A stretch of DNA of 64,000 bases from Solibacillus sp. FSL K6-1523 (GCF_038005225.1 NZ_JBBOSU010000001.1:856001-920000); one strand, 5' to 3'. Positions 8,459-17,435 are shown, numbered from the stretch's first letter. Translations and numbers: made by a program. Notes: generated by a model from the sequence alone, not told the origin.

Positions 8459-10624
8459 ATGATGGCTAATATAGAAGAAAAGCGTGTTTCGAACCCAAAT
8501 TTTCAATCAAACGATGAAGTAGCGAAATTGCAGTTATTAGAAGAAATTGCTAAACCTCAATATTATAATAACCGCGAGCTAAGTTGGTTAGCATTTAATG
8601 AGCGTGTATTAGAGGAAGCCGAGGATATTAATAATCCGCTATTAGAGCGCTTGAAGTTTTTAGCGATTTTCAGCTCGAATTTAGATGAATTTTTTATGGT
8701 TCGTGTTGCGGGTTTACAAGATCAAATTCGCGCAAACTTCCATAAACCTGAAAATAAATCGGGCTTAACGCCGAAAGAACAGCTAACGAAAATTGCGGAG
8801 CGAACACAAGCTTTAGTACGCCGTCAAACAGAAGTTTATCGCCATTTAGTTGATGATTTACTGCCACAGGAAAATGTGCATGTAAGAGATTTAAAACTAC
8901 TTTCACCCGAGCAAAAAAGTTATATTAATGAATTATTTGAGGAAACGATTTTCCCAGTATTAACGCCAGTAGCAGTAGATGCTTATCGGCCATTCCCAAC
9001 ACTAATAGGACGCACATTAAATTTACTTGTCATGCTAGAAAACAATGGAATAGACAATGAAGGTATGGATAAAGTGGCGATTGTTCAAGTACCATCCGTG
9101 CTAGAACGTTTTATTAAAGTGCCTTCAGGGAATAATGAAACGGTGTATGTCTTGCTAGAAGATGTGATTTCTAACAATGTTAATCACTTATTTTTTGGGT
9201 ATAAAGTGAAGTCAACACAGGCTTTCCGATTAACGCGTAATGCAGATTTAACGATTCACGAGGAAGGGGCACAAGATTTACTCGTTGAAATTGAAAAAGA
9301 GTTGAAGAAGCGTAAATGGGGCGTTGGTTCGCGCTTAGAAGTACGTGATGGTGAGATGAATGATGACGTTTTAGACTATTTATTAGATGAATTTGAAATT
9401 GAGGAATCGGATGTATTTAAAATTGATGGGCCACTTGATTTAACAGCGATGTTTGGGTTTGTTAAAGCGATTTCAGTTGGTAGAGAACATTTAGAATATG
9501 AAAGTTTTATCCCACAACCACCGCAAGACTTACAATCGGATGAAAATATTTTCGAAAAAACATTAATTCAAGATATCTTTTTCCACCATCCATTTGAATC
9601 TTTTGTACCGATTGTCGATTTTATTGCGGAGGCAGCAAAAGATCCAAGTGTGTTAGCGATTAAGCAAACATTGTATCGTGTTAGCGGGAATTCACCGATT
9701 ATTCAGGCTTTAAAGCAAGCTGCTGAAAATGGCAAGCAAGTTACGGTATTAGTCGAATTGAAAGCACGTTTTGATGAAGAAAATAATGTGCACTGGGCAA
9801 AACAATTGGAGCAAGCGGGCTGTTTAGTCATTTACGGTATGAATAATTTGAAAACCCACTCTAAAATTACACTAGTAGTACGCCATCGTCATGGAAAAAT
9901 TGAACGCTTTGTGCATCTAGGAACGGGAAATTACAATGATGCAACGGCTAAAATTTATACCGATATGGGGATTATTACTTCAAATAAGGAATTTGGTATT
10001 GATGCGACGAATTTCTTCAATTATTTAAGCGGGTATACAGAAAAGCCAAAATTCCATCATATCGTTGTCGCGCCTTTTGATATTCGCGATGAATTCATTC
10101 ATTTAATAGATGAAGAGATTACTATGCATAAACAGCATGGCAATGGCTTTATTCGTGCGAAAATGAATTCTTTAACAGACAAGGATTTAATGATGAAGCT
10201 GTATGAAGCATCAATAGAAGGGGTGCAAATTGAATTAATTATTCGAGGGATTTGCTGCATTCGCCCAGGAATTGCGGGAATTAGTGAAAACATAACAGTG
10301 ACGAGTATTGTCGGGCGTTTCCTAGAGCACTCACGTATATTTTGGTTCCATCATAATGGGGAAAATAAAGTGTTTTTATCGTCAGCAGATATGATGACGC
10401 GCAATATGATTAAACGTGTGGAAATTTTATTCCCCATCTATTCCCCAGACATAAAAAAACGGATTATGGGCATTATGGAAGCGCAATTAGAGGACAATCA
10501 AAAAGCGCGTATTCAAGATTCTAATGGAAAGTATCATTATAAAGAGGATCACAATAGTGACACGCGCATTAACAGCCAAGAAATATTTTTAATCGAGTCT
10601 TTAGGGACAATTGTAGAGGAATAA
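8459..10624 (+). CDS. ppk: Polyphosphate kinase 1
   Basis: This 721-residue PPK1 polymerises the gamma phosphate of ATP into polyphosphate. The four-domain order is intact: N-terminal domain (YNNRELSWLAFNERV), head domain, then the two phospholipase-D-like catalytic domains. The catalytic histidines sit in NLKTHSKITL and FVHLGTGNYND, and a third conserved His is in FLEHSRIFWF. Length is normal. The longest frame begins at 8438 inside ppx, but ATG 8459 has AAGGGCGG about 8 bases upstream and starts 2 bases after the ppx stop, so it was chosen. A terminator follows directly. Confidence 0.95.
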   Translation: MMANIEEKRVSNPNFQSNDEVAKLQLLEEIAKPQYYNNRELSWLAFNERVLEEAEDINNPLLERLKFLAIFSSNLDEFFMVRVAGLQDQIRANFHKPENKSGLTPKEQLTKIAERTQALVRRQTEVYRHLVDDLLPQENVHVRDLKLLSPEQKSYINELFEETIFPVLTPVAVDAYRPFPTLIGRTLNLLVMLENNGIDNEGMDKVAIVQVPSVLERFIKVPSGNNETVYVLLEDVISNNVNHLFFGYKVKSTQAFRLTRNADLTIHEEGAQDLLVEIEKELKKRKWGVGSRLEVRDGEMNDDVLDYLLDEFEIEESDVFKIDGPLDLTAMFGFVKAISVGREHLEYESFIPQPPQDLQSDENIFEKTLIQDIFFHHPFESFVPIVDFIAEAAKDPSVLAIKQTLYRVSGNSPIIQALKQAAENGKQVTVLVELKARFDEENNVHWAKQLEQAGCLVIYGMNNLKTHSKITLVVRHRHGKIERFVHLGTGNYNDATAKIYTDMGIITSNKEFGIDATNFFNYLSGYTEKPKFHHIVVAPFDIRDEFIHLIDEEITMHKQHGNGFIRAKMNSLTDKDLMMKLYEASIEGVQIELIIRGICCIRPGIAGISENITVTSIVGRFLEHSRIFWFHHNGENKVFLSSADMMTRNMIKRVEILFPIYSPDIKKRIMGIMEAQLEDNQKARIQDSNGKYHYKEDHNSDTRINSQEIFLIESLGTIVEE

Positions 10625-10635
10625 GAAAATCCCAT

Positions 10636-10679
10636 TAAAAAGCGTGTTGCCAATTTGCATCTTAGGCACACGCTTTTTC
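10636..10679 (+). terminator. Intrinsic terminator after ppk, probably shared
   Basis: AAAAAGCGTG pairs with CACGCTTTTT with a few extra inner pairs. A tracts and T tracts flank it, so it can also stop the small convergent gene on the minus strand. Confidence 0.85.
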
Positions 10680-10687
10680 TAATGAAG

Positions 10688-10867
10688 CTATTCTTGTTTT
10701 CTAAAATTAGAAACCTTTTTCAAATAATGAAGCCCACCGATTAATATAAATGCGCCAAAAAATTTGTACATAAGTGTTTGGAGTGATGCATGTTCAATTG
10801 TAATGGTCATAAAAAAGCAGCCTATAAAAATAATAATAAACCCTATGATTGAATTGATAATTTTCAT
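10688..10867 (-). CDS. Small two-span membrane protein, 59 aa
   Basis: A 59-codon frame on the minus strand starts at ATG 10867-10865, 8-9 bases after GAGGGAGGTG, an excellent ribosome binding site, and ends at TAG 10690-10688. The product begins MKIINSIIGFIIIFIGCFFM and has two hydrophobic spans (about 4-24 and 32-48) and a basic C-terminus (HYLKKVSNFRKQE). It shares the ppk terminator convergently. I do not recognise a family. The ribosome binding site and uninterrupted hydrophobic pattern argue for a real gene. No direct evidence of expression exists here. Confidence 0.7.
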   Translation of the reverse strand: MKIINSIIGFIIIFIGCFFMTITIEHASLQTLMYKFFGAFILIGGLHYLKKVSNFRKQE

Positions 10868-10993
10868 AAGAGTACACCTCCCTCTGAATGAATCTGCCTT
10901 CCGATCTTCCTAATGATTTGCTATCGGTATACACCCCCTTAAAAATGAAAAGATGATTTGAAGTACAAATATTCAGAAACTTATAGGTATTTT

Positions 10994-11037
10994 TTGATTT
11001 TTGTAGTAAAATAGGGTAATGAATGGTTGTTCATTTT
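10994..11037 (+). promoter_or_regulatory. fadH promoter with candidate FadR operator
   Basis: TTGATT (10994-10999) and TAATGA (11017-11022) are spaced by 17 bases. The dyad TGAATGGTTGTTCATTTT at 11020-11037 overlaps the -10 and matches 12 of 18 positions of the Bacillus FadR consensus as I remember it (TGAATGAMTAMTCATTCA). B. subtilis fadH belongs to the FadR regulon, so repression relieved by long-chain acyl-CoA is the likely control. Confidence 0.6.
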
Positions 11038-11055
11038 TGATAAAGGGGGATTTTG

Positions 11056-11826
11056 ATGATGTTACAAAATAAGACGATTATTATTACAGGTGGATCAAGT
11101 GGGATGGGTCTTGGTATGGCGAAACAATTTGTAAAAGAAGGTGCGAATGTTGTTATTACAGGTCGCGATGAAGAACGTTTAGCCAATGCAAAACAGGAAA
11201 TTTTAGCAAATGGTTCAACGATTGAAACATTCCAAATGGATGTACGCGATCCAGACCAAGCGCAGGCAATGGTTGATTTTGCAGTTGAAAAGTTTGGACG
11301 AGTAGATAGTTTAGTAAATAATGCAGCTGGGAACTTTTTAGTGCATGCAGAAAAGTTATCACCAAATGGATGGAAAGCAGTTATTGATATTGTATTAAAT
11401 GGTACTTTTTATTGTTCGTCAGCAGTGGGGCGTTACTGGATTGAAAACGGCATTAAAGGATCCATGTTAAATATGGTGGCTACGTATGCTTGGGGCGCAG
11501 GAGCGGGAGTTATCCATTCTGCAGCTGCTAAAGCAGGGGTACTGTCCATTACAAGAACGCTTGCTGTTGAGTGGGGCGGACAATACGGCATTCGCGCTAA
11601 TGCCATTGCTCCAGGACCAATTGAACGAACAGGTGGCGCGGATAAATTATGGGAGTCTGAAGAACAAGCGAAACGCACAATTAATTCTGTTCCATTACAC
11701 CGTTTAGGAACACCAGAAGAAATTGCAGATTTGGCTGCGTTTATGCTATCAGACAAGGCAAGTTACTTAAATGGGGAATGTATTACGCTTGATGGCGGAT
11801 CATGGTTAAATCAATTTCCGTTTTAA
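11056..11826 (+). CDS. fadH: 2,4-dienoyl-CoA reductase FadH (SDR)
   Basis: This 256-residue short-chain dehydrogenase closely resembles B. subtilis FadH (YkuF), which reduces 2,4-dienoyl-CoA with NADPH during beta-oxidation of unsaturated fatty acids. It has the cofactor motif TGGSSGMGLGMA and NNAAGNF. The usual SDR YxxxK is changed: Ser replaces Tyr four before the Lys in HSAAAKAGV, while a Tyr is present upstream in TYAWGAG. This is the arrangement of dienoyl-CoA reductases rather than a defect. AAAGGGGG lies 6 bases before ATG 11056; ATG 11059 is equally possible. fadG, its partner in B. subtilis, is not next to it. Confidence 0.93.
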   Translation: MMLQNKTIIITGGSSGMGLGMAKQFVKEGANVVITGRDEERLANAKQEILANGSTIETFQMDVRDPDQAQAMVDFAVEKFGRVDSLVNNAAGNFLVHAEKLSPNGWKAVIDIVLNGTFYCSSAVGRYWIENGIKGSMLNMVATYAWGAGAGVIHSAAAKAGVLSITRTLAVEWGGQYGIRANAIAPGPIERTGGADKLWESEEQAKRTINSVPLHRLGTPEEIADLAAFMLSDKASYLNGECITLDGGSWLNQFPF

Positions 11827-11909
11827 CTTAATCTAATAGCCCTAAGGAATAATAATAATGGAAATGCCACATACTATTTGTACTGCAAAAGGGGGCGGTT
11901 TCAATAGGT

Positions 11910-12137
11910 ATGTGGTTATACCCAACAATTTTTGTATGTGTCATTCTTTGTGTAGTAGGCTACTGGCTTACTGTACGAGTTGGCCACGGTATTGAGGAAA
12001 GTGGGCAAGAACGAGATTCGGATATTCCAGAGCCAATTATGGAGCATCCCTTTTTATTGAATCCAATAATTTTGTCGTACATCATTTTTGGTTTATTTAC
12101 AGGATCGATTATCTTTTATTATTGGGCAAAAGGTTGA
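11910..12137 (+). CDS. Small two-span membrane protein, 75 aa
   Basis: This 75-residue protein has two hydrophobic spans (about 3-22 and 52-71) separated by an acidic loop (GIEESGQERDSDIPEPIMEH). The start ATG 11910 lies about 11 bases after GGGGGCGG. It sits 83 bases after fadH and has its own terminator, so it is probably in the same transcript. I do not recognise the family. Spacing from the binding site is slightly long, but no other start fits. Confidence 0.75.
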   Translation: MWLYPTIFVCVILCVVGYWLTVRVGHGIEESGQERDSDIPEPIMEHPFLLNPIILSYIIFGLFTGSIIFYYWAKG

Positions 12138-12146
12138 TAAAACATA

Positions 12147-12188
12147 CGTAACAAGACGGGAGATCCTTTTCGTTTTGTTGCGTTTTTC
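12147..12188 (+). terminator. Intrinsic terminator
   Basis: CGTAACAAGACG pairs with CGTTTTGTTGCG (two G-U pairs), followed by TTTTT. Confidence 0.85.
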
Positions 12189-12272
12189 TTTTGAAGAGCA
12201 TGGTATGAACTAGTACCTTACTCATTTTTTTAAAACACTAGGCACCATTCATGGTCAAAAAATTGGCAATTA

Positions 12273-12281
12273 TGTTATGAT
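12273..12281 (+). promoter_or_regulatory. Extended -10 promoter upstream of cbpB leader
   Basis: TGT-TATGAT is an extended -10 element. Transcription from here would begin near 12288 and give a leader of about 258 bases before the cbpB start codon. No good -35 box is visible. Confidence 0.5.
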
Positions 12282-12287
12282 AGAAGT

Positions 12288-12530
12288 AAGTAAATAGACG
12301 CTGTGTAACTTGTTTTTAGCGAACGTCATGAATTCGAAAAGGAATTCCTTGAGTTCTTTACGTCTATGTAACAACAACTAACTGACCTATATCGTGCAGG
12401 TCTAAGTACAAAGCTGAATCCAAGCGCATAATTGATTTGATTTTTTATAAGTCATAGTATTTTTTAGGGAAATTTGTCAACGATAATTCCTTAGCTTACT
12501 TAGTGTTTACTGCCCGTTATAAGCGGGATA
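12288..12530 (+). ncRNA. Structured 5' leader before cbpB (candidate RNA element)
   Basis: A nested fold is visible. ATAGACG (12294-12300) pairs with CGTCTAT (12361-12367), enclosing GAAC/GTTC, TCA/TGA and GAATTC/GAATTC pairings around GAAAAG. GACCT (12384-12388) then pairs with AGGTC (12398-12402), and CCCG/CGGG (12513-12527) sits just before the AAGGAG binding site. I cannot match it to a riboswitch class I know. It could be a cis-regulatory leader or an independent small RNA. Confidence 0.5.
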
Positions 12531-12545
12531 AAGGAGTATGAGGTC

Positions 12546-12989
12546 ATGATTTCAGTTAACAACAGAGCTTTATTAGATATGCCCATAAGTGAATTTATTA
12601 TTTCGTCTGAAAAAGTAGCACATGTACAAAGTGGAAATAGTGCAGAACATGCTTTACTTGTACTAACGAAAACAGGTTATTCTTCCATTCCTGTTTTGGA
12701 TATGAAGTATCGATTACAAGGTTTATTAAGCACAAAAATGATAACAGAAGCCATTTTAGGTTTAGAACGAATTGAATATGAAAAATTATCGGATATTCGA
12801 GTGGAAGAGGTTATGGATCCAGCTGTTGTGTATTTAAAGCTGTCAGATACATTTCAGCGGGCACTTGATTTAGTCATTAACCATGCCTTCTTATGTGTTG
12901 TGGATGAGGATGGCACATTTGTTGGGATTATGACGCGACGAATTATTTTGAAGCAATTAAAAAAATACATTTATCAGCATAATGCATAG
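12546..12989 (+). CDS. cbpB: CBS-domain cyclic-di-AMP-binding protein CbpB/DarB
   Basis: This 147-residue protein consists of two CBS domains (about 12-70, with TKTGYSSIPVLDMKYRLQGL, and about 85-140, with VVDEDGTFVGIMTRRIIL). Size, sequence and position just before ccpC match B. subtilis YkuL, known as CbpB or DarB. That protein binds c-di-AMP and, when unliganded, stimulates Rel for (p)ppGpp synthesis and pyruvate carboxylase. pycA of the same genome lies at 48.7 kb. AAAGGAG lies 9 bases before the ATG. A terminator follows, so it is expressed separately from ccpC. Confidence 0.9.
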   Translation: MISVNNRALLDMPISEFIISSEKVAHVQSGNSAEHALLVLTKTGYSSIPVLDMKYRLQGLLSTKMITEAILGLERIEYEKLSDIRVEEVMDPAVVYLKLSDTFQRALDLVINHAFLCVVDEDGTFVGIMTRRIILKQLKKYIYQHNA

Positions 12990-12999
12990 ATAGTAAGAG

Positions 13000-13035
13000 T
13001 CGGCAAGGTCCAATGGGGGATTTTGCCGATTTTTT
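13000..13035 (+). terminator. Intrinsic terminator after cbpB
   Basis: TCGGCAA pairs with TTGCCGA, followed by six T. Confidence 0.88.
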
Positions 13036-13145
13036 AATGGAATTTATAAAAAGTATAATATTGAAAGTCCAAAATAAGCGAGGTTGTTTGTTAACTCGAA
13101 AAAGTGGAGAAACATGAGATAAGTGGATTTATTGGAGGAAACGCA

Positions 13146-14045
13146 ATGACTGTAACAGAGGCAGAAATTATCAAGATTTTAGCAGAGGAAAGAAATATGC
13201 GGAAAGCGGCAGAACGTTTATTTTTGACACAGCCAGCTTTATCGCAGCGTTTGCAATCAATTGAGAAGGACTGGGGGGCACAGCTATTTATACGCTCGCA
13301 AAAGGGATTAACTCCGACACCAGCAGGAGAACTAGTCATCCAATATTCAAATGAAATTATTGTAAAGCAAGAGGAAGTATTTGAAACGATTCAAGCGCTC
13401 AATTCAAAAGTTCACGGTACATTGAAAATTGCTTGTGCATCGATTGTCGGACAAAACTGGCTGCCAAAAGTGTTAAAAGATTTTGTGACGAAATATCCAG
13501 ATGCCAAAATTTCATTAATGACGGGGTGGAGTTCTGAAATTGTAAAGGCGCTCTATGAAGGGGAGGCACATGTTGGGATTGTCCGCGGTCAAGCAGATTG
13601 GAAAGGCAAGAAAATTCATTTATTCCGAGATATGATGTATTTAGTGGATAAGGAATTAGCGGATATAGAGGATATATTAACGTCAGATCGTCCGTTTATT
13701 CAATTTAAAAGTGACTCCGATTATTATCAAGAAATTCAGCAATGGTGGCAACGACATTTTAATTTTAACCCGAAGCATCAAATTATCGTCGACCAAATCG
13801 AGACTTGTAAACAAATGGCGGTTAATGGGATAGGTTATGCAATTTTGCCTTCGATTACACTGAATGGGGAAGAAAAGGTCAATAAAATTCCATTAACGAA
13901 TTCAGAAAAGGATCATGGACTTACACGTGATACATGGCTTATTGGTTATGAATCATCCTTTGAATTGCGTCAAGTTGAGGCCTTTGTAGATGTTGTACAA
14001 GACCACGCGAGATGCTTATATGATTATTCTAATGGTGAATCTTAG
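13146..14045 (+). CDS. ccpC: LysR-type regulator CcpC
   Basis: This 299-residue LysR regulator has an N-terminal winged helix-turn-helix (about 1-60, RKAAERLFLTQPALSQRLQS) and a C-terminal substrate-binding domain (about 90-290). Its position after cbpB and its sequence match B. subtilis CcpC (YkuM), a citrate-responsive repressor of aconitase and citrate synthase genes that also controls its own gene. The longest frame opens at 13104; GGAGG at about 13134-13138 places the start at ATG 13146. A 14-bp terminator hairpin follows. Target genes are not in the window. Confidence 0.9.
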   Translation: MTVTEAEIIKILAEERNMRKAAERLFLTQPALSQRLQSIEKDWGAQLFIRSQKGLTPTPAGELVIQYSNEIIVKQEEVFETIQALNSKVHGTLKIACASIVGQNWLPKVLKDFVTKYPDAKISLMTGWSSEIVKALYEGEAHVGIVRGQADWKGKKIHLFRDMMYLVDKELADIEDILTSDRPFIQFKSDSDYYQEIQQWWQRHFNFNPKHQIIVDQIETCKQMAVNGIGYAILPSITLNGEEKVNKIPLTNSEKDHGLTRDTWLIGYESSFELRQVEAFVDVVQDHARCLYDYSNGES

Positions 14046-14059
14046 TAGGAAATGTAATC

Positions 14060-14104
14060 GAAGTTACCCGTTTGATAAATATTGTTAAACGGGTAACTTC
14101 TTTT
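14060..14104 (+). terminator. Strong intrinsic terminator after ccpC
   Basis: GAAGTTACCCGTTT pairs perfectly with AAACGGGTAACTTC, followed by TTTT. Confidence 0.92.
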
Positions 14105-14200
14105 AAATAGAAAGAGTGCACAAGTTTCATGTTAATTGTTTGATTATTCTGGAACCTCGCGGTGTGAATTTCGTATTAATGAAAAGAGGGGTGGGTTAAT

Positions 14201-16507
14201 ATGAAGAAAATGATGACCTGTATTGTCCTATTGCTTTGGTTGATTCCAGCTATAAATGTAGCGGCCGAAGTTTCGATTACAGCAGAATATGGATTGCAAG
14301 GACAAGGGAAATTTGATCGACCGATTGCTGTCACGTTGACACTTCAAAATGATGAAACACCATTTGAAGGGGAGCTTGTCACGACTTATCCAACGAATTA
14401 TATGCTACAAACAGCGCAAGTCATCCCATTAAAGCTTGCACCACATGAAAAACGAATCAAACAATTTTATATCGGAAGTTATCCATACAATCTATATTCA
14501 GATAATGGGCAGCGATATGTTCAATTGTATGAAGGTGGTGTTGAAAATGGAAGAAAAGTTGAGCATTTTCAATTTGAAAATAGAAAGCCAACTTTATTTG
14601 AGTATGAAACACATGTTGTTGGTGTTTTTAGCCATCCGCAAGTAACACAAGCATTACAAAAACTGCGGACAATTGAAAAAGGAAGATTGTTGGAAGTGCA
14701 AAACTATCCATCGTTTTCAGGAGATTTGGTTCCCGATATTCGTTCCATTGATTTTTTAAATACAGTTGTTTTGGCAGATCCACTAAAAACGATAGAACAA
14801 AATCAATTTGATATTTTAATTGAATGGATGAAGCAGGGAGGCCAGCTTGTCATAAAAGAAGATGTTGCCTTTTCACCGCTCGCTTCTTATGCGGCGTTGC
14901 AAGCAACAGGGGGGACCTCCGAAATTAGTCCAGTACAATTAATGGATTTTACAGGCGAGGGTAAATTTACAAATCCAATGTCAATTCGGACGAGTGAATT
15001 GTTGCCGAATGCGCAAGCGATAGAAATAGATGGTCAACTGATTGCGGCGAAACAAAAGGTTGGAAGCGGTATGCTCATTCAAACCGCGTTCTCATGGACC
15101 GATTCAACTTTAATTGAAATGGACGGCTATGCGAACTTATTTGCTAAATTAATTGACTTCCGAAATAAGGAAATATACAAAGCGTCCATTGATGACGAGA
15201 TGGTGGACCGGGTTGTCCCTGTGAATGAGCTATTCCCAGCATTTCAATTTTCGACGTGGATTATTATTAGTGTGTTTGCGCTTTATATTTTAATAATAAG
15301 CCCAGTGATCTATTTTTTACTCAAACGGAAAGATAAAAGAGAACATGCATGGTGGATTATACCTACTATTTCCATTATGGTTTCAATCTTGCTTTTCCTA
15401 GTAGGTGCGCGAGATCGCCTTACCCAACCACAAATTCAGCAAAGTGCGGTTATTAAAGTAGGAAATGAAATAGACCAACAGTATTTCGCACAATCTTTGC
15501 TAACAAATAAAAGAGGCGATTATACGTTTGAATTAGCAGACGGTTTGGAGATTACTGCTTACAATAATCAAAATTCGAATCGAATGGATCTCCAAAAAGG
15601 GCAATGGAGTTTTATGAAGGAAAATGAATTTATCATGAAAAATGTCGCGTATTGGGACGTTGAAACAATTGTAGGAAAAGGCCCGATTGAAGTAGGGAAA
15701 TTTAAGTTAAATCTAACAAATGATAACGGTAAATTGACTGGGACAATTACGAATGAATTACAAACGGATGTAACCGATGTGAAGCTTTGGACAGGAGCGA
15801 ATTTGATATCTATTGGAAATTTAAAGAAAGGTCAAGTGGAAACGATTGAAGAAAAAATCCCGACAACGTTTTTATTGCCGATAACGCAGCCAATAAGGGA
15901 CTATACAACACCAACACCCGTAACAATCGATAAAGTGTGGAAAGACCGATTAAATACCCTTGCCTATTCAACACTTTCAACAGAGGCCGCACCTGCTATT
16001 ATTGCGCGTGCCAATCATGTACCACTTGGCGCAAGGTTATCTCAAAAGGCAAAAATTACTTCAAACGTATTAATTGTTCAGCCAATTCATGATGTTGGAA
16101 CAACACTTACGGATGAAGTTGCGTTAACAAATGAAGCATTTAATATGACCTATTCCGAAACACTTTACGGAGGAGTAAAGGAACCATTCAATTCATCCGT
16201 GCAAGAAGTTTATTTAGCACCAGGTACGTATGATGTATCCTATCGTCTCGCATTACCTATTCAAAATATGGCGATGGATTGGTCAAGTTTGCACTATAAA
16301 ACGGAACATTCAATAATGCGTGCAACGATATATAATGTGGAGACGAAGCAGTTCGAGAAGATAGATACAAACTTTTCAACCAAAAATGTCCATTCCTATT
16401 TAAATGATGGGGAAATAATCATTCAATGGGAAGTGAGCGAAGGTGGCAATTTGGAACAGTTAAACTTGCCTGAAATCACGCTGAAAGGAGAGCAAAAAAA
16501 TGATTGA
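14201..16507 (+). CDS. Large exported membrane protein of an ABC exporter operon, 768 aa
   Basis: I do not recognise a named family. The protein has a signal peptide (1-22), an exported beta-rich region of about 320 residues, two adjacent membrane spans (about 350-374 and 384-402, joined by the charged loop LLKRKDKREHAW), and a second exported region of about 360 residues. The gene overlaps the ATPase gene by 8 bases, and the ATPase gene overlaps the permease by 8 bases, so the three are translated together. It probably acts as the extracytoplasmic partner of the ABC-2 transporter. The middle of the N-terminal half (FDILIEWMKQGGQLVIKED) resembles a class-I glutamine-amidotransferase-like fold, but this is only an impression. 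Confidence 0.85.
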   Translation: MKKMMTCIVLLLWLIPAINVAAEVSITAEYGLQGQGKFDRPIAVTLTLQNDETPFEGELVTTYPTNYMLQTAQVIPLKLAPHEKRIKQFYIGSYPYNLYSDNGQRYVQLYEGGVENGRKVEHFQFENRKPTLFEYETHVVGVFSHPQVTQALQKLRTIEKGRLLEVQNYPSFSGDLVPDIRSIDFLNTVVLADPLKTIEQNQFDILIEWMKQGGQLVIKEDVAFSPLASYAALQATGGTSEISPVQLMDFTGEGKFTNPMSIRTSELLPNAQAIEIDGQLIAAKQKVGSGMLIQTAFSWTDSTLIEMDGYANLFAKLIDFRNKEIYKASIDDEMVDRVVPVNELFPAFQFSTWIIISVFALYILIISPVIYFLLKRKDKREHAWWIIPTISIMVSILLFLVGARDRLTQPQIQQSAVIKVGNEIDQQYFAQSLLTNKRGDYTFELADGLEITAYNNQNSNRMDLQKGQWSFMKENEFIMKNVAYWDVETIVGKGPIEVGKFKLNLTNDNGKLTGTITNELQTDVTDVKLWTGANLISIGNLKKGQVETIEEKIPTTFLLPITQPIRDYTTPTPVTIDKVWKDRLNTLAYSTLSTEAAPAIIARANHVPLGARLSQKAKITSNVLIVQPIHDVGTTLTDEVALTNEAFNMTYSETLYGGVKEPFNSSVQEVYLAPGTYDVSYRLALPIQNMAMDWSSLHYKTEHSIMRATIYNVETKQFEKIDTNFSTKNVHSYLNDGEIIIQWEVSEGGNLEQLNLPEITLKGEQKND

Positions 16508-17435
16508 ATTTCAGCAACTGACAAAAAACTATGGGCAATTGAAAGCGCTGAATGAACTGTCCTTAATAATTAAAAATGGAACAATTTTTGGTTTTGTTGG
16601 AGCAAACGGCGCGGGTAAATCAACGGCTTTTTCAATTCTTGCAACGTTAATTCACCCAACTTCGGGAGACATTTTAGTAAATGGAAAAAGCGTTGTGCAA
16701 AATCCGCATGAAGTACGTGCTCAAATTGGTTACATGCCAGACTTTTTTGGTGTGTATGATCAACTAAAAGCGGAGGAATATTTAGATTTTTACGGGGCGG
16801 CTTATGGAATGCCTGCAACTTTACGACAACAAAAAATTACAGAGCTATTAGCGCTTGTTCGACTTACGGATAAACGCGACCAATATGTAGATGACTTATC
16901 AAGGGGAATGAAGCAGCGTTTATGTTTAGCGCGAACATTAATGCACGACCCAGAAATTTTAATTTTAGATGAGCCTGCTTCTGGATTAGATCCACGTGCA
17001 CGGGTAGAAATGCGCGATATTTTAAAGGATTTAAAAGGGCTTGGAAAAACGATTCTTATTTCCTCACATATTTTGCCTGAGCTTGCGGAAATTTGTGATG
17101 AAATAGGGGTATTGGATAGTGGGAAGTTAATTGCAAGTGGGAATATATTGGAAATTCAAGCGCAGCTACAAGGTGATAAGTATATAACGGTAAAAGTGCT
17201 AGGAGATGTAAACATTGCACAGCAATTTTTCTTACAGCAGCAAGTGGCGCATGTAGAAAAAAACGACTTTGAAAATAGCGTAACTTTTGTATTGAATGGG
17301 GACGATGCAATGCAGGCGAACGTATTAAAGGCGGCCATTGGAGCAGGTATTCAAGTGACGGCATTTGAAGTGGAAGATAAAAACTTGGAAGATGTCTTTA
17401 TGGTCATTACCGAGGAGGTAGCGAAGCATGAATGA
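16500..17435 (+). CDS. ABC-2 type transporter ATPase
   Basis: This 311-residue ATPase has Walker A (GANGAGKST near 36), a Q-loop region, the signature LSRGMKQRLCLARTL near 135, Walker B (ILILDEPASGLD near 155) and the switch His in SSHILPEL. A C-terminal extension of about 90 residues is typical of drug/bacitracin-type exporter ATPases. The start overlaps the preceding stop by 8 bases (ATGATTGA), and it in turn overlaps the permease. It would energise the export system formed with its neighbours; the substrate is unknown. Confidence 0.93.
   Translation: MIEFQQLTKNYGQLKALNELSLIIKNGTIFGFVGANGAGKSTAFSILATLIHPTSGDILVNGKSVVQNPHEVRAQIGYMPDFFGVYDQLKAEEYLDFYGAAYGMPATLRQQKITELLALVRLTDKRDQYVDDLSRGMKQRLCLARTLMHDPEILILDEPASGLDPRARVEMRDILKDLKGLGKTILISSHILPELAEICDEIGVLDSGKLIASGNILEIQAQLQGDKYITVKVLGDVNIAQQFFLQQQVAHVEKNDFENSVTFVLNGDDAMQANVLKAAIGAGIQVTAFEVEDKNLEDVFMVITEEVAKHE

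Noticed and set aside
11433-11756. 107-codon antisense frame within fadH
   Set aside because: It is a shadow of the well-supported fadH coding frame, with no binding site.
11056-11826. Loss of the catalytic Tyr of the SDR YxxxK in FadH as a defect
   Set aside because: Dienoyl-CoA reductases naturally have Ser at this place and use a Tyr upstream, which is present in TYAWGAG.
12288-12545. T-box or known riboswitch upstream of cbpB
   Set aside because: No T-box sequence, no S-box, purine, glycine or ydaO-type core was recognised, and the downstream gene is not an amino-acid gene.
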